Source of the DNA: Aphodomonas sp964553125
GTDB taxonomy: Bacteria; Bacillota; Clostridia; Christensenellales; Aristaeellaceae
Assembly (NCBI GenBank): GCA_964553125.1
Contig: CAZKJW010000066.1
Location: forward strand, 1-13,205
Length of the DNA: 13,205 nt
Direction of reading: 5' to 3'
Each line of letters starts with the position of its first letter. Position 1 is the first letter of the stretch. This document shows positions 7,779 through 13,194 of the stretch, piece by piece. Made by a program: the position numbers and the translations under genes. The notes beneath the pieces were generated by a model. It was not told where the DNA came from. It searched no databases and saw nothing but the letters and a program-made list of their open reading frames with translations.

Positions 7779-7908
7779 GCGTACCCGGAGCGAACCAGTG
7801 GCCTTCAGAGTCGGAGTCTGATACGCTGCTCTCCGAAGTGTCTTTGCAGCAGGCGGCTTTTTCTGTGCAGGAGTTGCCGTCGCCTTTGCCGGCTGACGCT
7901 ACAGCCAC
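7779..7908 (-). CDS. Possible partial small Cys-containing protein (unrecognised)
   Basis: On the minus strand an open frame begins with GTG at 7908, overlapping the end of the cat-like gene by ten bases, and runs 43 codons into the gap. It reads MAVASAGKGDGNS, then a Cys-containing stretch (SCTEKAACCKD), then an acidic Ser/Asp run and GHWFAPGT at the gap edge. Codon choice, with many C-ending codons, is compatible with coding. No strong ribosome site is seen; the position behind cat would suit translational coupling. I do not recognise a family, and it may be a chance frame. Confidence 0.25.
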
Positions 7909-8552
7909 TCATCGGGGCGGCTCATATCGCGCGATAGCGCGTCCAAAAATACCCGCACATGCCAGCCGTCGGTCGCTGCGTGGCGGCAGGTGAGCGAGAG
8001 CGGCATGAGCGTGCGGCCGTCCCGCGCGAAGAAGCGCCCCGCCTCAACCGATGGGAAATAGTACGGCTTGTTTTCGTAGCTGTGTACGGCGAAGTGCGAA
8101 AACTCCACCCACGGCAGGCAGGAGACGGTGTATGCGTTTTCGGGCGGCGGCGTCTGCGGCTGCGCGAGCATGCCGTGGTTTTGCCCGAAGCGGCGCTGGT
8201 TTTCCAGATAGCGCGCGTGGAACGCGGCGAAGTCGGCTTCGTAGGGCGTCCACATGAGGGAGAAGGTTTTGTCGTCGTCGTGGAAGGCCGCGTACAGCGG
8301 CGTGAGCGAATCGTAATAGCCGAGCCGCCCGTCGCGCACGGCGGTTTTGAATTCGGGCTGCTCGTTCAGCCGCCGCGTGACCAGCCACAGATACGCCGGG
8401 AAGAATTTCTTTCCGGCTTTTTTGAGCGCTTCGCGCGCGTCCGTTACATCGACGGAGACGGAAATGGAATAGCCCGTCGGGGCGATTTGCGAGAAATAGC
8501 GGAACATCTGCGCGCGCGGCCATGTCCGCGGGTTTATCGGGGTAAAAAACAT
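7899..8552 (-). CDS. CatA-like chloramphenicol/O-acetyltransferase homologue
   Basis: 217 residues, the usual length for chloramphenicol acetyltransferase subunits (about 213-220), which act as cytoplasmic trimers transferring acetyl from acetyl-CoA to a hydroxyl group. The N-terminus (INPRTWPRAQMFRYF) matches the family's W-x-R-x-x-x-F-x-Y/F-F opening. The C-terminal active-site block reads RHAATDGWHV, with catalytic-type His191 and structural Asp195. Canonical enzymes usually have HHxxxDG, so the first His is replaced by Arg while the reactive one remains. The ATG at 8552 is chosen because AGGAG lies ten bases upstream. Ribosome site and start lie inside a long hairpin, listed separately. 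It follows the DUF1015 gene by 82 bases on the same strand. Whether it acts on chloramphenicol or another xenobiotic cannot be told from sequence. Confidence 0.85.
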   Translation of the reverse strand: MFFTPINPRTWPRAQMFRYFSQIAPTGYSISVSVDVTDAREALKKAGKKFFPAYLWLVTRRLNEQPEFKTAVRDGRLGYYDSLTPLYAAFHDDDKTFSLMWTPYEADFAAFHARYLENQRRFGQNHGMLAQPQTPPPENAYTVSCLPWVEFSHFAVHSYENKPYYFPSVEAGRFFARDGRTLMPLSLTCRHAATDGWHVRVFLDALSRDMSRPDEWL

Positions 8553-8593
8553 CGCGGGTTCACTCCTTTCGGTGAGGAATGATACCCGCGATG
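8550..8593 (-). promoter_or_regulatory. RBS- and start-sequestering hairpin of the cat-like gene
   Basis: CATCGCGGGT (8550-8559) and ACCCGCGATG (8584-8593) are a perfect 10-bp inverted repeat. Inside it 8560-8566 and 8576-8582 add seven more pairs, one of them G-U, leaving one bulged base at 8583 and a nine-base loop. In the minus-strand mRNA the GGAG ribosome site and the AUG itself are in the right-hand arm. This is the architecture of translation attenuators before inducible Gram-positive cat and erm genes. Confidence 0.7.
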
Positions 8594-8614
8594 CGCCGAT
8601 ACGGCAACCTACGC

Positions 8615-8636
8615 AGCGCAGAGCTGCGCTTTTTTT
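8615..8636 (+). terminator. Terminator-like hairpin plus T-run between DUF1015 and cat-like genes
   Basis: AGCGCAG (8615-8621) and CTGCGCT (8624-8630) form a short-loop hairpin followed at 8630-8636 by seven T on the + strand. The orientation would end + strand (antisense) transcription; on the minus strand the A-run precedes the hairpin, so it should not terminate the par operon strongly. No + strand gene lies just upstream, so its purpose is unclear. Confidence 0.4.
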
Positions 8637-9753
8637 ATAGCGCTCTTGCCTCCATATAGTAGCGCTTTTCCCATGCTTCGCCCATGGAGAAGGCCTTGCG
8701 GGGCAGCGTTTTGCCGCCGTGAAGCGAAGGGAAGAGCGTCTCTTTTTCGATGCCCCGCAGCGCGATTCCGCGGCAGCCGGGCCGCGCGGACAGCGTTTCA
8801 AGCGCCTGCGCGCCGTGAATGTAATCGACCTGCACGCTTTCGTCCAGCGTTTCGTCAAGGAAGGGCTGCACCTGCCGCACGTCGCCGCCGTCGAGCACAA
8901 CGCCGCGCTCGGCGGCTTTGCGCCAGACAGCGTCGAGGTTTTCGCCGCGCAGCAGGCGGTGAATCGGCTCAAAGTTCAGCGATTCGTCGTAGAGGTTGAC
9001 CACCTCGGCCAGCATGAAGCGGTTCCGCTCGGTGGGGTGCTCCAGCCAGCATTTGCGCGCGGCGGCCATGGAGTGATTGCCGTCGCCCACGGCGAAAAGA
9101 ATCGGGTCGTCCGTTTGCAGCGAAGGCAGCGCGTCCATTGCGGCGAGCACGCCGGCTTCGTCGTCCACCGCCCAGCCGCGCAGATGGCCGCCGCCCTGCA
9201 TCAGCTCGAAGTCGTAGAGCTTTTCAAGCGCGCCGCGGCGCGCATAGAGCGGCTCGATGAGCGTCCTGCGCGGATCGTCGGCCAGAAGCATCAGGTGAGG
9301 CAGCTCCAGCGCCGCGCCGCTGCGCACGCGCACGCGCGCGGGCAGCCGCGACTCCACCGTGCCCTCCGTGGGCCGGATGAGCGGCCGCGAGCCGGGCGCG
9401 TAGTCGTATGCCGCCAGATCAACGAGCACCATCAGCCCGAGGCGCTTGCCCGACTGCGTGGTGCGCTCGGTCAGGATGAACCCGTGCCGCGCGGGGGCAA
9501 ACACGCCGCCGGAGAGATATTCGCGCATGGCGCGATGAATGCCGTCCACCGGGTCGTCGTCCGGATGCTGCAAAAGGCGCGCTTCCGGGTGAATCAGGCG
9601 CAGTGTGGAAGGCGCGCCGCCGACGAAGGCTTCGGCTTCGTCCCAGTATTCAGGCTGAGAGGTGAACTGATCGCACGCCACAACGGCCCAGCGCTGCTTA
9701 TCGACGTGCGCGCAGGGCAGCAGAATATCCGGTACCCGAATGCAGTCAGGCAT
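8635..9753 (-). CDS. DUF1015 family protein
   Basis: 372 residues, close to the usual 380-420 of the DUF1015 (PF06245) family. Recognisable features are an early VACDQFTSQPEYW segment (about 25-37), RPTEGT at 127-132, and the family's hallmark DGNHS at 224-228 within ILFAVGDGNHSMAAAR. The family has no firmly assigned reaction; no signal peptide or membrane segment is visible, so it is probably cytoplasmic. The ATG at 9753 overlaps the parB stop by eight bases and has AAGGAG about ten bases upstream, so it is translationally coupled to parB and is the third gene of the operon. The stop TAA merges into an A-rich stretch before the hairpin at 8615-8630. Confidence 0.85.
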   Translation of the reverse strand: MPDCIRVPDILLPCAHVDKQRWAVVACDQFTSQPEYWDEAEAFVGGAPSTLRLIHPEARLLQHPDDDPVDGIHRAMREYLSGGVFAPARHGFILTERTTQSGKRLGLMVLVDLAAYDYAPGSRPLIRPTEGTVESRLPARVRVRSGAALELPHLMLLADDPRRTLIEPLYARRGALEKLYDFELMQGGGHLRGWAVDDEAGVLAAMDALPSLQTDDPILFAVGDGNHSMAAARKCWLEHPTERNRFMLAEVVNLYDESLNFEPIHRLLRGENLDAVWRKAAERGVVLDGGDVRQVQPFLDETLDESVQVDYIHGAQALETLSARPGCRGIALRGIEKETLFPSLHGGKTLPRKAFSMGEAWEKRYYMEARAL

Positions 9754-10606
9754 TTTCGTCGTCTCCTTGCATCAGATCGTAAAGGCGTTCCAGCTCCTGT
9801 CGGGAGCCGTAGGAAAGCGTGATTTTTCCCTTACTGAGCGTGCCGTCGATGGACGCCTTCATGCCGAACGTGCGGCGCAGCCGCTCCTCCATTTCGACAA
9901 ACTCGGGCAGCTTGCGCGTCCGGACGCGCGCCGCCTTGGGCGGGACGGGCTTTTCCTGTGCCGCCAGCTCAATCTGGCGCACGCTCCAGCCTTCGCGCAC
10001 GGCCTTTTCAGCAAGCGCGGTGCAGCGCGCCGGATCCTCCACAGCGACGAGCGCGCGCGCGTGGCCTGCGGACAGCTTGCCGTCGCGCAGCAGGTTCAGC
10101 ACCGGCTCGGGCAGCGTCAGAAGGCGCAGCAGGTTCGCCACGGCGGGACGGCTTCTTCCCAGCCGCTCCGCGGCCTTTTCCTGCGTGAGCCCGCATTTCT
10201 CCATCAGCGCGCGCACGGCGAGCGCTTCTTCCAGCGGGTTGAGATCCTCGCGCTGGATGTTTTCAATCAGCGCCGCTTCCATGCGGGTGATGTCGTCGAG
10301 CGGGCGCACAATGGCGGGAATTTCTTCCAGCTCGGCCAGACGGGAGGCGCGCCAGCGGCGTTCGCCCGCGATAATGCGATAGCGCCCGTCAATTTCCGTG
10401 ACGAGAATGGGCTGCAAAACGCCCACCTGCCGGATGGACGCGGCCAGCTCGGCCAGCGCCTGCGCGTCGAATTTGCGGCGCGGCTGCTCGGGGTTCGGGT
10501 CAATGTCGCCCATGCGGAGCATCATCACGCGCTCGCGCGCATCCTCCTGCGGCAGTTCGGGCATCAGCGCGTCCAGACCGCGTCCCAGTCCTCGGTTAGC
10601 TTTCAT
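9746..10606 (-). CDS. parB: Chromosome-partitioning protein ParB/Spo0J
   Basis: 286 residues, typical for chromosomal ParB. The N-terminus MKANRGLGRGLDALMPE is the conserved ParA-stimulating arginine-containing tail. The CTPase/ParB-like nuclease-fold domain spans about 30-120, with GERRWRAS at 81-88 and ENIQRE at 115-120 as the CTP- and clamp-forming boxes. A helix-turn-helix (LTQEKAAERLGRSRPAVANLL, about 140-160) binds parS. The C-terminal 60 residues, including the FGMKASIDGTLSKGKITLSYGS strands, form the dimerisation domain. It acts as a CTP-dependent DNA clamp that spreads from parS and partners with ParA. Its ATG overlaps the parA stop in an ATGA junction, and its stop overlaps the DUF1015 gene. 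No parS site was found in the window by eye. Confidence 0.97.
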   Translation of the reverse strand: MKANRGLGRGLDALMPELPQEDARERVMMLRMGDIDPNPEQPRRKFDAQALAELAASIRQVGVLQPILVTEIDGRYRIIAGERRWRASRLAELEEIPAIVRPLDDITRMEAALIENIQREDLNPLEEALAVRALMEKCGLTQEKAAERLGRSRPAVANLLRLLTLPEPVLNLLRDGKLSAGHARALVAVEDPARCTALAEKAVREGWSVRQIELAAQEKPVPPKAARVRTRKLPEFVEMEERLRRTFGMKASIDGTLSKGKITLSYGSRQELERLYDLMQGDDENA

Positions 10607-11376
10607 CGGCTCGTCCCCTCATTTCTTTCGATAAATTCTTCCGCAAGCAGTTCATATGCCTGCGCGCCGGCGCTGCGCGCGTCGTAGAGGTGAATGGGAA
10701 GGCCGTGGCTCGGCGCTTCGCTCAGGCGCACGTTGCGCGGAATGATCGCGCCGTAGACCTTCTGGCGGAAATGCTTCTTGACCTCCTGCGCCACCTGAAT
10801 GCCAAGGTTTGTGCGGCCGTCCATCATGGTCAGCACCACGCCTTCCACGTCCAGATGCCGGTTCAGGCCGCGCTGCACGCGCTGCACGGTGTTCATCAGC
10901 TGCCCCACGCCTTCCAGCGCGTAATACTCGCACTGAATGGGGATCACCACGCGATCGGCCGCGCAAAGCGCGTTGAGCGTCAGCAGCCCGAGCGACGGCG
11001 GACAGTCGATGATGATGTAATCATACTGCGCGCGCAGAGGCTTGAGCGCTTCGCGCAGGATATATTCACGATTGTCGGCGGAGACAAGCTCCACCTCGGC
11101 GCCGGCCAGACGGATATCGCTCGGCAGAAGGTCGAGCGTTTCCACGGGCGTTTTGACGATGCATTCCGACGCCTTTGCGCTGCCGGTGATGACGTCGTAG
11201 ACCGTTTTCCCCGGCGTGCCGGAGATGCCGAGTCCGCTCGACGCGTTCGCCTGCGGGTCGAGATCGACGGAAAGCACGCGCTTGCCGGTCGCCGCCACGC
11301 ACGCCGAAAGATTCACCTGCGTGGTTGTTTTGCCCACGCCGCCCTTCTGGTTGGCCACCGCGAAAATCTTATTCAT
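10603..11376 (-). CDS. parA: Chromosome-partitioning ATPase ParA/Soj
   Basis: 257 residues, the length of chromosomal Soj-type ParA lacking the N-terminal DNA-binding extension of plasmid ParA. The deviant Walker A motif KGGVGKTT lies at 11-18 with the signature Lys11. Walker A' (VDLDPQAN) is at 37-44 and Walker B (IIIDCPPSLG) is near the middle. The protein binds DNA nonspecifically as an ATP dimer and is released by ParB, driving origin segregation. The ATG at 11376 (MNKIFAVANQ) is preferred over an in-frame GTG at 11388 because the ribosome site GAGGG lies five bases before the ATG and covers that GTG. First gene of the parA-parB-DUF1015 operon, read from the promoter at 11417-11445. Confidence 0.97.
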   Translation of the reverse strand: MNKIFAVANQKGGVGKTTTQVNLSACVAATGKRVLSVDLDPQANASSGLGISGTPGKTVYDVITGSAKASECIVKTPVETLDLLPSDIRLAGAEVELVSADNREYILREALKPLRAQYDYIIIDCPPSLGLLTLNALCAADRVVIPIQCEYYALEGVGQLMNTVQRVQRGLNRHLDVEGVVLTMMDGRTNLGIQVAQEVKKHFRQKVYGAIIPRNVRLSEAPSHGLPIHLYDARSAGAQAYELLAEEFIERNEGTSR

Positions 11377-11416
11377 GGTATCCCTCACGTTTCCTCAGAA
11401 AACAAAGCATCATTTT

Positions 11417-11445
11417 ATTATAGCGCAAATATCTGCAAATGGGAA
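11417..11445 (-). promoter_or_regulatory. Candidate promoter of the parA operon
   Basis: On the minus strand TTCCCA (11440-11445) and a perfect TATAAT (11417-11422) are separated by 17 bases. Transcription would start about 30 bases before the parA ATG. It lies back to back with the promoter of the J-domain gene, the two -35 elements only eight bases apart. Confidence 0.6.
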
Positions 11446-11453
11446 GAGTTATC

Positions 11454-11482
11454 TTGCGCGGATGCGCCGAACGTGATATAAT
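11454..11482 (+). promoter_or_regulatory. Candidate promoter of the J-domain gene
   Basis: TTGCGC (11454-11459) and TATAAT (11477-11482) are separated by 17 bases, with TG one base before the -10, giving an extended -10. The bases following the -10 (CAGCTT) are the same as those after the smpB -10. Confidence 0.7.
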
Positions 11483-11522
11483 CAGCTTTCGTTGCGCGAA
11501 AAGGCGGGAAGGAGGGATGCGC

Positions 11523-12050
11523 GTGGAAGATCCGTTTGCGGCGCTTGGGCTGAACGGCCTGTGTACGGTGGAAGAAATCCGTGCGGCTTATCACGCGCTG
11601 GCAAAGAAATGCCATCCCGACCTGAACCGTGCCGACACGGCGGGCGCACAGGAGCGGATGGTTCGCCTGAATCTGGCCTACGCCGAGGCGATTCGCATGG
11701 CGAAGAACCATGAGGAGCCGCTGAGCGTGCTGCCCGATGCGTTCGACGTGGCGCGGCGGCTTTTCGAGCGCGGCATGTGCGACAGCGCATTGCGGATGCT
11801 CAACCGCGCGGCGCTGCGCGACGGAGCATGGTACGCATTGCAGGGCGCGGTGCTGCTCAAAATGGACGAAGCCGAGGCGGCGCATACGAGCTATCGTGCG
11901 GCGGTGCGGCTGGAGCCGGAGAATGAGAGTTTCCGCGCGGGCGCGCTGGCGGCGGCCGTCCGGATGCGCAAGCAGCATACGCCCATGGGCCGCGTGGCGC
12001 ACTGGGCGCGCAAGGCCGTGCATCCGCGCAGGCAGACGCGCATAAAATAA
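11523..12050 (+). CDS. J-domain (DnaJ-like) protein with TPR-like C-terminal helices
   Basis: 175 residues from the GTG at 11523. That start is preferred because AGGAGG ends seven bases before it, while the upstream ATG at 11517 lies within two bases of the ribosome site; the ATG would add only Met-Arg. Residues 3-60 are a J domain: DPFAALGL opening, helix II AYHALAKK, the diagnostic HPD at 31-33, and a helix III-like RLNLAYAEAIR. J domains stimulate Hsp70 (DnaK) ATPase. There is no Gly/Phe region or zinc finger, so this is a class C J-protein. The rest is alpha-helical with a TPR-like pattern (ALQGAVLLKMDEAEAAHTSY, about 100-135), and the tail is strongly basic. It is divergent from parA. 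Client unknown; the short, HPD-intact form suggests a specialised DnaK adaptor. Confidence 0.85.
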   Translation: MEDPFAALGLNGLCTVEEIRAAYHALAKKCHPDLNRADTAGAQERMVRLNLAYAEAIRMAKNHEEPLSVLPDAFDVARRLFERGMCDSALRMLNRAALRDGAWYALQGAVLLKMDEAEAAHTSYRAAVRLEPENESFRAGALAAAVRMRKQHTPMGRVAHWARKAVHPRRQTRIK

Positions 12051-12064
12051 GGCGCACAGCGCCG
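12050..12064 (+). repeat. Left 15-bp direct repeat of the MITE-like element
   Basis: AGGCGCACAGCGCCG is an exact match to 12245-12259. Its first base is the last base of the J-gene stop codon. It contains the GGCGC-ACA-GCGCC palindrome and abuts the left terminal inverted repeat. Confidence 0.85.
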
Positions 12065-12244
12065 CAGACTGTCAAAAAAGTCGTACCTACAGCAGAAGCA
12101 ATTCGCCGTCTGCAAGACTCTAATCGTATCGACCGGCTTTGCCGGTCGGGCGGGGCGTTTTCCGTAGCAAAATGCGGTTTTGCGGAGGAAAACATTCATC
12201 AGCTTTCCTCGAAAAAGTGGCCTTGCCACTTTTTCGACACCCTG
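12065..12244. mobile_element. 180-bp MITE-like element with terminal inverted repeats
   Basis: The left end CAGACTGTCAAAAAAGT (12065-12081) matches 14 of 17 bases of the inverted right end (12228-12244, reading CAGGGTGTCGAAAAAGT on the minus strand). The ends are bounded exactly by a 15-bp direct repeat. The interior has no coding capacity and is rich in hairpins: 12130-12148 (8-bp stem, TTT loop), 12185-12210 (7-bp stem), and 12209-12237 (13-bp stem, CTT loop, with A- and T-runs in the arms). This is the build of a non-autonomous miniature inverted-repeat element mobilised by a transposase elsewhere. It sits between the J-domain gene and smpB, ending 20 bases before the smpB -35. The alternative is a dispersed structured intergenic repeat that is not transposed. 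Confidence 0.65.
12209..12237. terminator. Bidirectional terminator-like hairpin within the MITE-like element
   Basis: TCGAAAAAGTGGC (12209-12221) and GCCACTTTTTCGA (12225-12237) form a perfect 13-bp stem with loop CTT. The A- and T-runs lie inside the arms, so it could act as a terminator on either strand, ending J-gene transcription before the smpB promoter. Confidence 0.5.
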
Positions 12245-12259
12245 AGGCGCACAGCGCCG
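12245..12259 (+). repeat. Right 15-bp direct repeat of the MITE-like element
   Basis: An exact copy of 12050-12064, directly abutting the right end of the inverted repeat at 12244. Removing the element plus one copy would restore a simple J-gene-to-smpB spacer. Confidence 0.85.
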
Positions 12260-12263
12260 ATGA

Positions 12264-12292
12264 TTGCATCGCCGGCCGGAATGTGCTATAAT
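12264..12292 (+). promoter_or_regulatory. Candidate promoter of smpB-ssrA
   Basis: TTGCAT (12264-12269) and TATAAT (12287-12292) are separated by 17 bases, with an extended -10 TG at 12284-12285. It lies directly after the right direct repeat of the MITE-like element. Confidence 0.7.
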
Positions 12293-12324
12293 CAGCTTGT
12301 AGCTTTGAACGGAGGAGGATGCCC

Positions 12325-12786
12325 ATGGCGCGCGAACGCGGCGAAAAACAGGTAGCGGCGAACCGCAAGGCACGCCACGAGTATTTTGTGGAGGAAACCT
12401 ACGAGTGCGGCCTCGTGCTGCACGGCACGGAGGTGAAATCCATGCGGCAGGGGCGCGTGAACCTGAAGGAAGCGTTCTGTCAGGTCAAGGGCGGCGAGAT
12501 GTGGGTGATCGGCATGCACATCAGCCCCTACGAGCAGGGCAACATCTTCAACGTGGATCCGCTGCGCGACAAAAAGCTGCTGATGCACAAAAGCGAAATC
12601 CGCAAGCTGTCCTCGCAGGTGCAGCGGCAGGGCTATACGCTGATTCCGCTGCGCATCTACCTCAAGGACGGGCGGATGAAGCTCGAGCTCGGGCTCTGCA
12701 AGGGCAAGCAGCTTCACGACAAGCGGGACGACGCCGCGCAGCGCGCGGCAAAGCGTGATATTGAGCGCGCAATGAAAAACGGCTGA
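12325..12786 (+). CDS. smpB: SsrA-binding protein SmpB
   Basis: 153 residues, the usual SmpB length. The ATG at 12325 is chosen because GGAGG ends six bases before it; the in-frame ATG at 12319 touches the ribosome site. Diagnostic segments are NRKARHEYFVEETYECGLVL near the N-terminus, HGTEVKSMRQGRVNLKEAF (an oligonucleotide-binding beta-barrel strand set), HISPYEQGN, and the basic C-terminal tail GKQLHDKRDDAAQRAAKRDI that inserts into the empty mRNA channel of a stalled ribosome. SmpB delivers Ala-charged tmRNA to such ribosomes. The tmRNA gene begins 22 bases after the stop, so both partners of trans-translation probably share a transcript. Confidence 0.98.
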   Translation: MARERGEKQVAANRKARHEYFVEETYECGLVLHGTEVKSMRQGRVNLKEAFCQVKGGEMWVIGMHISPYEQGNIFNVDPLRDKKLLMHKSEIRKLSSQVQRQGYTLIPLRIYLKDGRMKLELGLCKGKQLHDKRDDAAQRAAKRDIERAMKNG

Positions 12787-12808
12787 CGTCAGCGGCCGTG
12801 CAGAACAA

Positions 12809-13155
12809 GGGGGCGTTCTGGTTTCGACGGGGATCGTCGGGGATTTGGGAAGCGAGCCGTGGACCCGGGCCACGTTAAAACTGGGAAACTTTTAAAATGA
12901 ACTGACGAAAATAATTTCGCTCTCGCGGCCTAAGTGCTGCGCGTCGGACACAAGCGCCTACTGCTTGCCCACCCGGCGTCATTGAAGTAGGGGACGGGCG
13001 CGCCTAAGCTTTGCGGCGCGTCGGCACTATGAAGCTACCGGATCCGTAAGCCTGTCCGTGGGCGTGCGGTGAAGGGAATTTCAAAACACGGACTGCGCTC
13101 GGAGAAACCTGGGTTTTCGGATTTTCGGACAGGGGTTCGATTCCCCTCGCCTCCA
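12809..13155 (+). ncRNA. ssrA: tmRNA (transfer-messenger RNA)
   Basis: About 347 nt. The 5' end GGGGGCG pairs with CGCCTCC at 13149-13155-adjacent bases to form the acceptor stem (one G-U), followed by the conserved TTCTGGTTTCGACGGGGAT. The 3' end has a tRNA-like T arm with GGTTCGATTCC and the discriminator A at 13155; CCA is not encoded. The internal tag frame ends at TAA 12931-12933 and reads TDENNFALAA. An in-frame TGA at 12898-12900 means the resume codon is ACT at 12901 or later, giving a predicted degradation tag A-TDENNFALAA with the usual ALAA proteolysis signal. It works with SmpB encoded just upstream. Pseudoknots are expected but were not folded in detail. Confidence 0.97.
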
Positions 13156-13165
13156 TAGGGAAAAG

Positions 13166-13194
13166 TCCCCGGCAGAAATGCCGGGGATTTTTTT
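13166..13194 (+). terminator. Intrinsic terminator of ssrA
   Basis: TCCCCGGCA (13166-13174) and TGCCGGGGA (13179-13187) form a 9-bp stem with a GAAA tetraloop, followed by seven T at 13188-13194. It lies ten bases past the tmRNA end. Confidence 0.95.

Noticed and set aside
7779..7835. tRNA-Arg(CCG)-like stretch on the minus strand
   Set aside because: A perfect 5-bp anticodon-like stem with loop CTCCGAC and a GGTTCG are present. However, no D arm or 5' acceptor can be built, the T arm has a mismatch and lacks A58, and the same bases read cleanly as codons, so it is probably coincidence.
8553..8972. Upstream extension of the cat-like protein to give 357 residues
   Set aside because: The added part is antisense-frame sequence of the DUF1015 gene. 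The start at 8552 fits the family length and ribosome site.
11377..11400. Possible parS site before parA
   Set aside because: Only CACGT of TGTTTCACGTGAAACA is preserved around 11386-11390; the flanks do not match and it is not palindromic.
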